A stretch of 64,000 nucleotides of DNA from Marinigracilibium pacificum (GCF_012926615.1 NZ_JABBNU010000001.1:372001-436000), one strand, 5' to 3'. Numbered from the stretch's first letter, positions 28,753 to 38,415 are shown. Program-made: numbers and translations. The notes: generated from the sequence alone by a model not told the origin.

Positions 28753-31700
28753 ATGCGACCAATTTTTTTATTCGTTTTTTCAATCATTTGCTTTGTAGTC
28801 TTTCCTCAGCAGCAGCCTGAATGGAAAGAGATTAAGGAAATATATGGTTTACCTTCAAATAAGGTCTTTAAGCGATTAGAGGCACATAATGGCGGCGCCT
28901 GGTTTGCTACTGAAAATGGTTTAGCCTTTTTTGATGGATATGTGACCAATGAGGTACAACTAGTACTTGGAGATTCTAATTATTCAAAACTTCCTGTTTA
29001 CAACATCGAAACTGGTCCGGATAAAAACTTATGGCTGGCAACAAAATCCGGATTATTGATATACAACCCTCAACTTCAGGAATTAATTAATCACAAACTA
29101 GATGATAATCGTCCGGTTGAGAAAACTCTTTTCATAAATGACAACCGAGTATTAATCTCATACTATCATGGATTTTATGATGTGAAATTAAACTCCTCGT
29201 TTTTGCCAGAATCAGTTATTGATTATCCACTTTCAGATTTAACAGAGCAAGAAAATTGCTATATACACACTTTTTATGTTGATCAAGCGGATCAATTGTA
29301 TATATCAATAATTGGAAAAGGAGTTTATAAAGGGCCTTTAGAGAATTTGGATAACTGGTACCAATTTAAAAAAATAAAATATTCAGAAGCAACAGACTCC
29401 AGTGACTTTATAGTATGTCAGGAAATAACATCGTATGATCCACAACTCTTGCTGTTTAATTATGTAAAGGAAGGCCTTTATCTATATAATGTATCTCAAG
29501 ATAAATTTATTCCGGTTAAAGGATTAAACTATTTAGATAGCCCCTCATTTTCAACAATTACAAGATTTACGTTATTAAATAATAAGGAACTCTATTTCAC
29601 TCAGATTCATTCTGGCCTTCAAAAAGCTGACCTATCAGATTTGAATAAAATTAAAACAGAGCAATATTCCTTTAAATCTATACCAGACTTTAATTTTTGG
29701 GATAATCCCGTTAGTTCGATACAGGTAAAAAATAATATTTTATGGCTAACTACAATTGGTGAAGGCATTAAATATGCTGTTCTGAATAACCCTGGCATCA
29801 ATATACATTCATTAAAAGACTATTTACCTCAAAAAACATTTTTATATGCTGTCAAAGCAATTGGAGATGATCAGGTATGGGTAGGTTCATATGGCAACGG
29901 GTTACTAAAGGTTGATATAGATAAAAACAACTTTGAATCGATAAAGAATTTTAATTTAAATAATAATGCTTTAAACCTTCCTTCAGATTCTATCAATGAC
30001 ATTTATATAAGTAGTAGAAATGAGTTATGGATTGCAACCACCAATGGGCTCGCTTTATATAATAATGGGGAGGAAAGAATGCTTCAGATAGATCAAAAGC
30101 CAATGATCCCAGATAAGGTTTTTAATCATTCATCAATAAAAACCAATTCGATTTCCTCCAACAACGTTAACTATATATTTGAAGATAAAGGAAATACTAT
30201 ATACCTGACTAGTAGTAGTGGAATAAATATATATCAGGAGAATGGTAGTTTCTTAAATCATTTTAATAACAATGGACTACCAATTTTAAAGTATGATAAA
30301 GACATTTACTTCAGTGATTTTCTATCTGACGGTTCTTTGGTTATGACTGGTGACTGGATAGCCGGATGGTTTAAAGACCATGAATTACTTAGCTATCAGC
30401 AATTGTTTAATACAGATAATCGTGGGGCTATATACCATAGTATAAATGATGAGGATAATATAAGCTGGTTAGGAACAAGCAGAGGGTTATTAAAATATGA
30501 TGGAAAATCTGGAAAGACTATTGATTTTAAAGGCAAAGCTTATTTCGCTAATAAGAAAGTAAATGCAATTATTAAATATAGTGATCATCTATGGCTCGGT
30601 ACTAATCAAGGGTTGTTTGCATATAATACAAAAACAGGAGCAATACATTCATTTGACTTAACAGAGTCTGAAGGCTGGCCTTATTTCCATTATGGAAGTG
30701 TTGATGCTAATTCAAGTAATATTTTCTTTGGAACCAATAAAGGAATAGTAGTTATTGATCCGGTCAAAGCAATTAAGAACACCATACTTTGCGAAGACAA
30801 ATGCAATATATTTCTATCAACAATAACAAAGAATCAAAATCAATCTGTAAATCCAGAGGTTTTAATAAAGGGCAATACAGTTAAGTATGACCCTGTAACA
30901 ATAGATTATGGAGATATTATTGATTTAAGGTTAGGGTTTCCTACCCATCATGTTGAGAAAGGGGCTCATTTGCAATATAGCATTTCTGATAGTGTCTGGG
31001 TAGATATTGGCTTATCCACACCACGGGTATTATTACACAATTTGTCACCTGGTGAATACCCTTTAGAATTCAGAGCGTTATCTGTATCAGGCGAGGAGAT
31101 TTCAAATGCTTCTATGAACCTGACTGTTTTACCTCCTGTATATTTAAGGTGGTGGGCATTAGGAATATATTTATCATTAGCAGTGGCAATTGTGTTTGTT
31201 GGAGTAAAGTCAAAAATAAACACTGTCAAAAGAAAAGAAAAAGATAAACAGGATAAGGCTTTCTTACAGAAGAAGCAGGAAATAAATGATTTAAAGTTTC
31301 AATTCATTTCAAACATTTCACACGAGTTTCGTACTCCACTTACCTTAATGCTAAATGATATTCAATCATTAAAGAATAAAGTTAATGAGGAGGGAGCAAC
31401 CGAAAAACTTGAGATTAATGCCAAAAGACTAAAGCGTTTAGCTAATGAAATGCTAGATCTAAAAGGATTAAATACTGAAAAGTTAAAACTTACTGTTGGA
31501 GAGTATGATGTTGTAGAGTTTATCAAATCAATTTGCAGTCTTTTTGAGGGGCTTGCACAAGATAGATCGATAACTTTCAAAATTGATAGTGTAAAACCAT
31601 CGATTGACCTTTGGTTTAATCCACACCAATTTGAGAAAGTGGTTTATAATTTGCTTTCGAATGCATTTAAATTTACTCCGGAGGGTGGGTCAATTACAGT

Positions 31701-32847
31701 TGAGATTAATAAGGTTGAAAATTGTGCCTTTGAGCATAAAAGGCTTTTGGGATTAAACAACTGTATAACCATTGAAGTCAAAGATTCAGGGCCTGGAATA
31801 AGTGTTAAAGATCTGGAAAGTATATTTAGCCCTGATTATTCAAATGTACCTTCTGAACCTACTCACTTTGATAGCTCAGGAATTGGGTTGTACCTATGTC
31901 GTAAAATTGTTGATCTGCATTTTGGTGATATCAAAGCTGAAAACCTGTTAGAAGGTGGGGCTTCATTTTTAGTAAGAATTCCTGAAGGTAACTATCATTA
32001 TGACAGGGATCAGCTTGAACTAAATAAAAATAAATTAGCAGCCTCCGGATTAAAGGGTGTTGTTAAGACAGAAACTCCGATACTTGATCTTTCAAATAAA
32101 ATTGTATTGACTATTGAAGATAATGAGGACATAAATATTATGCTTCAAAACATATTATCTCCTATATATAAACATAAGTCAGCCAAAAACGGGGTGGAAG
32201 GTCTGGAAAAGGCGAAAGCTTTAATTCCGGATTTGGTAGTTACTGATATCTCCATGCCAGGAAAGAATGGTATGGTGGTTATTAAAGAATTGAAAAGTAA
32301 TCCGTTGCTTTCACATATCCCTATAATTGTACTTACTTCCTATGCTGATGATGAACGGAGAGTTGCTGTTTTAAATGAAGGTGTTGATGCATTCATCAGA
32401 AAACCATTTGATCAGGAAGTTCTTATTGCAAGAATTAATAATCTTTTGTTATCCAGACAGCAATTAAAAGATATGTTTTCTGATGGGAGTGCAAACTTTA
32501 ATGACCTTGTAAATCAATCACCTGACACTGATCTGTTAAAACGCACCATTACACTTATTGATAAGCATATGGATGATCCTGACTTTGATGTTACAGCATT
32601 GGCTTCAGGATTAAAAGTCAGTCGCTCTTTGTTATATAATAAGATACCTTCATTGACTAATTATTCTCCAAAGGACTTTATTCATGTAATGCGAGTAAGA
32701 AGGGCTGCAAAATATCTTCGAACAGGTAGGTTTAGAGTTAATGAAGTTTCTGATGAGGTTGGTTATAATACCCAGAAAAATTTCAGAAAGTATTTTAAAA
32801 ATTACTTTGGTGTTACCCCTACAGATTATTTAAAAAACAACAGTTAG
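28753..32847 (+). CDS. Hybrid two-component system protein (sensor kinase, receiver and AraC-type regulator in one chain)
   Basis: 1364 residues. Signal peptide (LFVFSIICFVVFPQQ), then about 700 residues of Reg_prop-type propeller blades (WFATENGLAFFDG, LWLATKSGLLIYN, LWIATTNGLALYN, WLGTSRGLLKYDG, LWLGTNQGLFAYN), a Y_Y_Y-like beta-domain and one membrane helix near 800 (WWALGIYLSLAVAIVFVGV). The kinase has H857 in NISHEFRTPLT, an N-box (NLLSNAFKFTPEGG) and a G-box (DSSGIGLYLC). The receiver aspartate is D1165 in VVTDISMPGKNG, with K in FIRKPFD. The last 100 residues are an AraC HTH (FDVTALASGLKVSRSLLYNKI). It senses a periplasmic ligand and binds DNA directly; the adjacent M4 protease is a likely target. 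Confidence 0.95.
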   Translation: MRPIFLFVFSIICFVVFPQQQPEWKEIKEIYGLPSNKVFKRLEAHNGGAWFATENGLAFFDGYVTNEVQLVLGDSNYSKLPVYNIETGPDKNLWLATKSGLLIYNPQLQELINHKLDDNRPVEKTLFINDNRVLISYYHGFYDVKLNSSFLPESVIDYPLSDLTEQENCYIHTFYVDQADQLYISIIGKGVYKGPLENLDNWYQFKKIKYSEATDSSDFIVCQEITSYDPQLLLFNYVKEGLYLYNVSQDKFIPVKGLNYLDSPSFSTITRFTLLNNKELYFTQIHSGLQKADLSDLNKIKTEQYSFKSIPDFNFWDNPVSSIQVKNNILWLTTIGEGIKYAVLNNPGINIHSLKDYLPQKTFLYAVKAIGDDQVWVGSYGNGLLKVDIDKNNFESIKNFNLNNNALNLPSDSINDIYISSRNELWIATTNGLALYNNGEERMLQIDQKPMIPDKVFNHSSIKTNSISSNNVNYIFEDKGNTIYLTSSSGINIYQENGSFLNHFNNNGLPILKYDKDIYFSDFLSDGSLVMTGDWIAGWFKDHELLSYQQLFNTDNRGAIYHSINDEDNISWLGTSRGLLKYDGKSGKTIDFKGKAYFANKKVNAIIKYSDHLWLGTNQGLFAYNTKTGAIHSFDLTESEGWPYFHYGSVDANSSNIFFGTNKGIVVIDPVKAIKNTILCEDKCNIFLSTITKNQNQSVNPEVLIKGNTVKYDPVTIDYGDIIDLRLGFPTHHVEKGAHLQYSISDSVWVDIGLSTPRVLLHNLSPGEYPLEFRALSVSGEEISNASMNLTVLPPVYLRWWALGIYLSLAVAIVFVGVKSKINTVKRKEKDKQDKAFLQKKQEINDLKFQFISNISHEFRTPLTLMLNDIQSLKNKVNEEGATEKLEINAKRLKRLANEMLDLKGLNTEKLKLTVGEYDVVEFIKSICSLFEGLAQDRSITFKIDSVKPSIDLWFNPHQFEKVVYNLLSNAFKFTPEGGSITVEINKVENCAFEHKRLLGLNNCITIEVKDSGPGISVKDLESIFSPDYSNVPSEPTHFDSSGIGLYLCRKIVDLHFGDIKAENLLEGGASFLVRIPEGNYHYDRDQLELNKNKLAASGLKGVVKTETPILDLSNKIVLTIEDNEDINIMLQNILSPIYKHKSAKNGVEGLEKAKALIPDLVVTDISMPGKNGMVVIKELKSNPLLSHIPIIVLTSYADDERRVAVLNEGVDAFIRKPFDQEVLIARINNLLLSRQQLKDMFSDGSANFNDLVNQSPDTDLLKRTITLIDKHMDDPDFDVTALASGLKVSRSLLYNKIPSLTNYSPKDFIHVMRVRRAAKYLRTGRFRVNEVSDEVGYNTQKNFRKYFKNYFGVTPTDYLKNNS

Positions 32848-33202
32848 TTTACAAACACCTTTTCTTAACATTTAAAGATCATTTAATCTCTTAGTGAATA
32901 TTAATTTCATATTAAAACTTCCTCAATACTTTCCATATTCCCATTCCTTATTATACTTCACTAACCATTATTTCACAGCACTACCAGCCGAGAATAAAAG
33001 TTATTATTTCCCGGTTGTTAATTAAATATTTCCCGGGAATTAAAAAAAATACAGTTTTAATGGACAAATAGAACCCTTTCTGGACAAATGAGCCCTTCAT
33101 TGATAAACGAGTCCTAATGCTATGAACAATCAAAACCCAGAATAATCTTTTCATCATCAAATTGGGAACTGTAAAATTTATTATTAACAAAACCCAAAGA
33201 AG
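32848..33202. other. Gap between the hybrid regulator and M4 protease genes
   Basis: A 355-base spacer. It contains the 20-bp repeats described separately and, before them, TTTCCCGG at about 33007-33014 followed by the palindrome TTTCCCGGGAA near 33029-33039. I see no coding frame; a minus-strand frame of 69 codons here has no supporting features. No clear terminator follows the regulator gene. Confidence 0.5.
33061..33120. promoter_or_regulatory. Three imperfect 20-bp direct repeats upstream of the M4 protease gene
   Basis: Three consecutive units of 20 bases: 33061-33080 and 33081-33100 both start TGGACAAAT, and 33101-33120 repeats the core in diverged form. A shared core GAYAAAYRRRNCCY can be drawn through all three. 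The array lies 83 bases before the protease ATG and 213 bases after the AraC-type regulator gene. Direct repeats near two helical turns apart suit a dimeric or tandem AraC-type activator. Binding by the neighbouring regulator is inference. Confidence 0.45.
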
Positions 33203-36200
33203 ATGAAAAGATTATTCACTCTTATATGGGTGCTAGTTATGTTGAGTAATATGAGTATTGCTCAAGATATCTCCACCTATACACAGCGAGGATTATTTCC
33301 TCACACCAAACAATATGAGGTGGGTAACCAACCGGTTTTCAATGGGGTAGAATCATTTGTATTGAGTCAGTTTCCTGCAACTTCAGATTATGGAGTTGAA
33401 ATAATCAACGAAGAGACTGATGATTTAGGATTTACCCATTATCGTTTAAAGCAAACTTTAAACGGAATCCCTATTGAAAAATCAATGATGTTGGTCCATG
33501 TCAAAGATGGAAAAGTAGTATCAGTAAATGGTGAGTGGTTTAAGCAGCTACCCATTTCAGAAACTAAAAATCCATCTATTAGAGAAGAGAGCGCTTTAAG
33601 TGCTGCTTTAGATAAAGTTGGAGCTAAAACGTACATCTGGCAAACTGAAGAAGCCAAAGCCAGAGCTCAGATGAGAGTTACTGACGGAGATGTTAGCTTC
33701 GAGATTCCTAAAGCGGAATTAGTTTACATGAATGCGGATAATGAGCTAGACGCAAAGTCGCTGAGATTGGCTTATAAATTCAATATTTTCGCTGTCGACC
33801 CATTTGAAATTGAAAATGTATATGTCGACGCAAATATTGGAGAGGTCATATTTTCTGTGTCACAAATCCACAAGAATTTTATCACTGGCGAAAAGTCTGA
33901 TCCACACCCTGCCAATAGCCCAGTGGTAAAATCTCCTTTCTTACTTGCCAATGCCTCGGCAACAGCTAACACAGGATATTATGGCCAAAGGTCAATTACA
34001 GCTGATCGGAGTGGGAGTTACTACTACACCCGCCAGAGTGGAGCCCGTAGCATCGAAGTGTATGACATGAACGGTGCTACAGTTCCACAAAATGGCTCAA
34101 GGCCATCCGGGACTACGATGTCTAGCTCATCATCAACATTTAATTATTCAGGCAACAAGAAATATTATCTGGATGCATATTGGGGTGCCGAAGTTACTAT
34201 AGATTTTTTCAAAGAGAAGTTTAACCGCAATAGCTATAACAACTCCGGAGGCAAGGTTGACATCTTTGTAAATGGTTCCGGACAAGGGGCTAGTAATAAT
34301 GCGTTTTGGTACGGTAGCTTTGCTTACTTTGGAAACTCTACAAGTGGCACCCCTTTTACTTCATTAGATGTTGTCTCTCATGAAATTACTCATGGAGTAA
34401 CACAAAATTCAGCAAACCTTATTTACCAGGGAGAATCTGGCGCTCTAAATGAAGCATTTTCTGATATATTCGGTGCCTATGCAGAGCATTATGCCGGTGT
34501 AGGACAAAAATGGACTATGGGAGAATATATTTCTTTCCAGCGTTCAATGAACAACCCAAATCAACATAGACAACCAGATACTTACAGAGGAACGTATTGG
34601 GCAAGTACTTCAGGTGCAGATAATGGAGGTGTACATACCAACAGCGGTGTGATGAACTATTGGTTTTACCTGGTGTCAGAAGGTGGTAGCGGATCAAATG
34701 ATAACGGAAATTCATTTTCAGTAAATGGTATTGGAATTGAAAAGGCTTCTCAAATAGCTTACCGTGCATTAACTCGCTATTTGACTTCTTCATCAGGATA
34801 TAGCGCGGCAAGAACAGCAGTAATTAACTCCGCACGAGATTTATATGGCTCAGGATCTTGTGAGGAGGCCGCTGCTACAAATGCTATGCACGCAGTTGGC
34901 GTGGGTAGTGCCTTTAGTGGAAATTGTGGTGGACAATCATGCGATCCGTTAACTGGATTATCTGCTAGCAATGTTACTAGTAGTAGTGCTACAGTAAGTT
35001 GGAATGCTGTTTCAGGAGTAAGTAGTTACGTATTAGAGTACAAGGCTTCAACAGCTTCAAACTATACTTCTGTAAATGTTAGTTCTTCATCTAGAAACCT
35101 AACAGGACTTAGTGCTTCAACAACATATAATGTTCGAGTGAAATACACTTGTGCAAACGGTACAGTTGCAGATTATGCTTCCATTTCATTTACAACCCAA
35201 TCAGGTCAAACTTCATGTAATGCACTTACCGGACTTTCTGTAAGTAATGTAACAACATCAGGTGCTCAGGTGAGCTGGAATGCTGTTTCAGGTGTGTCAT
35301 CATATAATGTGCAGTATAAGCCTCAATCATCAAGCTCATATACTTCGGTAACTGCTAATAGTAGTTCAGTAACACTTAGTGGACTTTCAAGTGAAACGGC
35401 CTATGATGTACGAGTAAATTATACATGTAGTAACGGTCAAACTGCAGCGTATGCTTCAACTACATTCTCTACTTCAGGCTCAACAGGTGGAGGTTGCGAC
35501 GGAATAGAGGCATGGTCATCAGCAGGTTATTATGATGCCGGTGATAGAGTAGTTTACAATAACAAGGTTTATGAAGCCCTATACTTCATTTACTATTACC
35601 CTCCAACAGATACCCGATACTGGAAATATGTATCTGATTGTGGTTCGACTAATCCTACTTGTGATGCTGTATCAGGACTAAGCTCATCTAATGTAACCCA
35701 AAATAGCGCTAGCATTAGCTGGAATGCAGTTTCAGGAGTAAGTAGCTATGTACTTGAATACAAAAAGGCTTCAGATGGAAGTTATTCATCTCAAAATGTA
35801 TCATCAAGTAGTGTTAGCTTAACTGGATTAGCTGCAAATACTTCTTACAACGTACGAGTTAAATATACATGCTCTAATGGTCAGCAGGCAGCTTATTCTA
35901 GTATAACATTTACTACAGAAGGAGGAACTACCACATGTTCAGCTGTAACAGGCTTGTCAGTTTCTTCAGTTACTAATAATTCAGCACAGATTTCATGGAA
36001 TGGTGTTAGCGGAGTAAGTACTTACACACTAGAATATAAAGCTACGTCAGATGCCAGTTTCCAATCGGCTCAAATCAATGGAACTTCAGAGCCTTATACA
36101 GGGTTATCACCAAATACATCGTATACAATCAGAGTTAAATACAGATGTTCAAACGGTCAGGATTCGCCTTACTCAACAGTTACATTTACTACATCAGGTG

Positions 36201-36634
36201 GTTCAGGATCTTGTAATGGAGTTCCAGAGTATGAAAGTGGAAAATACTATTTCCGTGGTGACAGAGTGGTGTACCAGGGTAATGTGTATGAGTCACAAGC
36301 TGATTACATCTACTGGTCGCCTGCATATGGCTGGTGGACATACATTGGCCCATGTGGAAGCTCAGCTACATCTTTTGCAATTGATGATAGAGAAAGAGGG
36401 GTTAAGTTATTCCCTAACCCTACCAGAGAAAGAGTTTCGTTACAGTTTTTTGCTGAAGAAGCTCAATCAAACTCAATTGTAAGAATATTTGATGCTTCAG
36501 GAAGAATGACATTGGAGCAAAGTATTTCAATAAATAAAGGACAGAATATCGTTCCGATAGAACTGCCATCTTTACAACCAGGATTATACACGGTTCATTT
36601 TGAAGATAATGTAACCAGGTTAATCATTAAATAA
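33203..36634 (+). CDS. Secreted M4 (thermolysin-like) metalloprotease with FN3 and carbohydrate-binding modules and T9SS sorting domain
   Basis: 1143 residues. Signal peptide (LIWVLVMLSNMSIAQ) and FTP/PepSY-type propeptide to about 250. The M4 catalytic domain is 265-575, with zinc ligands H393 and H397 in SHEITHGVTQ and E417 in GALNEAFSD; GGVHTNSGVMNYWFYL carries the catalytic His region. Then come FN3 (~580-665), FN3 (~675-755), a chitin-binding-like CBM (~765-812, YYDAGDRVVYNNKVYEA), FN3, FN3 (~818-988) and a second CBM (~993-1045, YYFRGDRVVYQGNVYES). The type A sorting domain starts at VKLFPNPTRERVSL. It should be exported by the T9SS to digest protein in polysaccharide-rich material. Confidence 0.95.
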   Translation: MKRLFTLIWVLVMLSNMSIAQDISTYTQRGLFPHTKQYEVGNQPVFNGVESFVLSQFPATSDYGVEIINEETDDLGFTHYRLKQTLNGIPIEKSMMLVHVKDGKVVSVNGEWFKQLPISETKNPSIREESALSAALDKVGAKTYIWQTEEAKARAQMRVTDGDVSFEIPKAELVYMNADNELDAKSLRLAYKFNIFAVDPFEIENVYVDANIGEVIFSVSQIHKNFITGEKSDPHPANSPVVKSPFLLANASATANTGYYGQRSITADRSGSYYYTRQSGARSIEVYDMNGATVPQNGSRPSGTTMSSSSSTFNYSGNKKYYLDAYWGAEVTIDFFKEKFNRNSYNNSGGKVDIFVNGSGQGASNNAFWYGSFAYFGNSTSGTPFTSLDVVSHEITHGVTQNSANLIYQGESGALNEAFSDIFGAYAEHYAGVGQKWTMGEYISFQRSMNNPNQHRQPDTYRGTYWASTSGADNGGVHTNSGVMNYWFYLVSEGGSGSNDNGNSFSVNGIGIEKASQIAYRALTRYLTSSSGYSAARTAVINSARDLYGSGSCEEAAATNAMHAVGVGSAFSGNCGGQSCDPLTGLSASNVTSSSATVSWNAVSGVSSYVLEYKASTASNYTSVNVSSSSRNLTGLSASTTYNVRVKYTCANGTVADYASISFTTQSGQTSCNALTGLSVSNVTTSGAQVSWNAVSGVSSYNVQYKPQSSSSYTSVTANSSSVTLSGLSSETAYDVRVNYTCSNGQTAAYASTTFSTSGSTGGGCDGIEAWSSAGYYDAGDRVVYNNKVYEALYFIYYYPPTDTRYWKYVSDCGSTNPTCDAVSGLSSSNVTQNSASISWNAVSGVSSYVLEYKKASDGSYSSQNVSSSSVSLTGLAANTSYNVRVKYTCSNGQQAAYSSITFTTEGGTTTCSAVTGLSVSSVTNNSAQISWNGVSGVSTYTLEYKATSDASFQSAQINGTSEPYTGLSPNTSYTIRVKYRCSNGQDSPYSTVTFTTSGGSGSCNGVPEYESGKYYFRGDRVVYQGNVYESQADYIYWSPAYGWWTYIGPCGSSATSFAIDDRERGVKLFPNPTRERVSLQFFAEEAQSNSIVRIFDASGRMTLEQSISINKGQNIVPIELPSLQPGLYTVHFEDNVTRLIIK

Positions 36635-36779
36635 CCATTAAAAATACTAGAGACATGGGGCTGATGCGATGTTGTATTTAAGGTTGAGATTCTCAAATAA
36701 AGTTATCATCCCTCATGTTCTTTAGTGGTGCTAATTTAGCCCGATCAATTAACAACAACCCAAATTCTACTCAAGCAAT

Positions 36780-36818
36780 GGCCGGCTTACTTTTGTAAGT
36801 CGGTCTTGTTTTTTTTTA
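36780..36818 (+). terminator. Intrinsic terminator after the M4 protease
   Basis: Arms 36780-36790 and 36795-36805 pair over 11 bp with two G-U pairs (GGCTTAC/GTAAGTC core), tetraloop TTTT, followed by TTGTTTTTTTTT. It is 146 bases after the protease stop. Confidence 0.85.
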
Positions 36819-36905
36819 GGGGGTAGTTGATATATCCCGTCACGAGTTGCTTTTTTCAGCATAACGCGTGCCGATGAATTGTCAGAATGTATCATCCTAA
36901 ACTAA

Positions 36906-37064
36906 GTTGACAGTTTAAAGGATTATAATATAATGATTGAGCAAAGACTTGATTATACCCATAATAATCCGGTAAATTCAGAAATAGTAGACGAGGCTGA
37001 AAATTCCTAGTACAGTTCAGCAAGAGAATATTTTAAATGTGGAGTTGTTATTATAGTCACGCGT
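36906..37064 (+). pseudogene. Decayed REP-associated tyrosine transposase (RAYT, Y1/IS200-like) C-terminal fragment
   Basis: The frame through 36951 reads IEQRLDYTHNNPVNSEIVDE and then AENS, stop (TAG 37008-37010), YSSAREYF. The order IEQ-L-Y-HNNPV-IV-E-E, then YSSAR, is the well-conserved end of the Bacteroidota RAYT/IS200-like transposase family, where the stop replaces a residue before YSSAR. An upstream in-frame stop at 36903-36905 leaves no catalytic HUH or tyrosine region, so only the tail survives. It is not expressed as a transposase. A REP-like hairpin follows immediately, as expected for RAYT genes, which are flanked by the repeats they mobilise. Confidence 0.75.
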
Positions 37065-37080
37065 ATTGCTTCGCTACGCG
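37060..37080. repeat. REP-like hairpin, TGCTTCGCTA loop type
   Basis: Arms CGCGTA (37060-37065) and TACGCG (37075-37080) enclose a loop with TTGCTTCGC. The word TGCTTCGCTA at 37067-37076 recurs in two other hairpins (39515-39524 and 41742-41751) whose stems differ in sequence. It directly follows the transposase relic. Confidence 0.6.
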
Positions 37081-37278
37081 CCAGGGGGGGTTAATCTTTA
37101 TAATATAGTGTTATCTCAAGATTTGTGAAACATTAACATAGTTTCAGTTTGTTATTCTGTCTGGGTGTAATAATGACAACATGGAGCTTCTTGAAGAGAG
37201 GGGAAATCACAAAATAAAGAAGGGTTAAAGTTTGACCTTTAACCCTTTAATATGTTTAATCAATTCTTTAAAAGAGTA

Positions 37279-38415
37279 CTAATAAATTAATTTGATTGTA
37301 GAATCATTTAAATCTACTTTATAAAGGCCTCCCTTAGGTGGATAAGAGTCACTAATTAAATCAAACCCACCAACAAAAACACCAGGTTCTATTTCTTCCA
37401 ATGAGCTTGTTGGGTAATGGTATATACGGTTATCCTCGTATTTAAAAGCAAGCTTTAATTCTTCAGTTTCAGTATTGAATTGATAAATATATAATTCATT
37501 CGGGGTTTGATTATCGAAATTGGCATTATGACCAACAAAATATAAATTACCATCTTCTCCTACCTCAAAAAACTCCCTTGCAAAAACAATATCAGGAGGT
37601 AAGGTTGCCAGTTTTGTAACTTCTTTTGTTAATAAATTTACTTTTGTAAGTATATAAGATCCATTTGATCTAACAGCTGTGTATGCATTTTCACCATCAG
37701 GACAAATTAGACTCATTGTTAAAGATGGCCTGGAACCCTCAAAATAATCACCAAATTTTATGTATTCTGTTAAAGTGGAATTTTTTGGTGAAAATTGTAA
37801 AATGGCTCCGTCCCACCAGTCTGCAACATATAAGTTATTATCAATGGCATTTATGATATCACCCATTAATTCATTTTGCAATGAACTTTCTTGCTGAATT
37901 GCTGTTTGACCGTTGGCAATACTAAAAATATATCCACTATTTGCAAAACTATACCAGCTAATATCTAATCCCGAATTATATTCTACGAATCCATAATATG
38001 GATTTTTCATGTTAGAATTTGCATCAAAGCTTGCAAGGAAATTAACTTCGTTTGATAGAGGTGATAGTTCAAATATAGTCCCTCCTCCTTTTGTGCCACC
38101 TTCTGTTGTAGTCCCTAATAATTTTCCATTAAAAGTTTCGAGTAATTTACCATTGGGAGAAGTCCCTGAGCGTATTGAATCACCAAAAATATAAATGGTT
38201 TGTAAATCATCATTTTCAGGATTGTATTTATAAATAGTACCATCTCCATCGCCTGTCACACCATAATACATCCCATCTTCAGAGCTATATGTTGGCTTTT
38301 GAGGCCATCCACCTATTGAGTTTTCAGTTTTAATTCTTGCCGATTCATTAGAATCACAAGAAAAAGCAATTACTAAGGATATGATGGTTGAAAAATTAAA
38401 GAATAAATTCTTCAT
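37279..38415 (-). CDS. Lipoprotein with GloVer-type repeats (beta-propeller-like)
   Basis: 378 residues. A lipobox-like end of the signal peptide (LVIAFSC, Cys near residue 20) suggests a lipoprotein. Residues 50-120 have YYGVTGDGDGTIYKYNPENDDL and LLGTTTEGGTKGGGTIFEL, the repeat motif of proteins annotated as choice-of-anchor tandem repeat GloVer-containing. Later segments (NNLYVADWWDGAILQFSP, GNLYFVGHNANF) continue a propeller-like pattern. No enzyme motif. It probably sits in the outer membrane or periplasm; role unknown. The helical protein gene at 38436-38849 lies 20 bases upstream on the same strand. Confidence 0.75.
   Translation of the reverse strand: MKNLFFNFSTIISLVIAFSCDSNESARIKTENSIGGWPQKPTYSSEDGMYYGVTGDGDGTIYKYNPENDDLQTIYIFGDSIRSGTSPNGKLLETFNGKLLGTTTEGGTKGGGTIFELSPLSNEVNFLASFDANSNMKNPYYGFVEYNSGLDISWYSFANSGYIFSIANGQTAIQQESSLQNELMGDIINAIDNNLYVADWWDGAILQFSPKNSTLTEYIKFGDYFEGSRPSLTMSLICPDGENAYTAVRSNGSYILTKVNLLTKEVTKLATLPPDIVFAREFFEVGEDGNLYFVGHNANFDNQTPNELYIYQFNTETEELKLAFKYEDNRIYHYPTSSLEEIEPGVFVGGFDLISDSYPPKGGLYKVDLNDSTIKLIY

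Larger units (their letters stand above)
36635..37278. other. Gap holding a terminator, a transposase remnant and a REP-like hairpin
   Basis: A 644-base gap. In order: terminator at 36780-36818, relic of a RAYT-type transposase at about 36906-37064, and a hairpin with a TGCTTCGCTA loop at 37060-37080 followed by a G run. The rest (37090-37278) is AT-rich with no gene. AATTGTCAGAAT at 36877-36888 recurs near 39118-39129, linking this gap to the REP-bearing gaps further on. Confidence 0.6.

Noticed and set aside
32981-33190. 69-codon minus-strand frame between regulator and protease
   Set aside because: It runs antisense across the 20-bp repeats and has no protein-like features.
36051-36482. 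143-codon plus-strand frame inside the M4 protease
   Set aside because: A shadow of the repetitive FN3/CBM coding region in another frame.
36820-36880. Possible further hairpin CACG...CGTG near the transposase relic
   Set aside because: Only four paired bases over a long loop; not distinguishable from chance.
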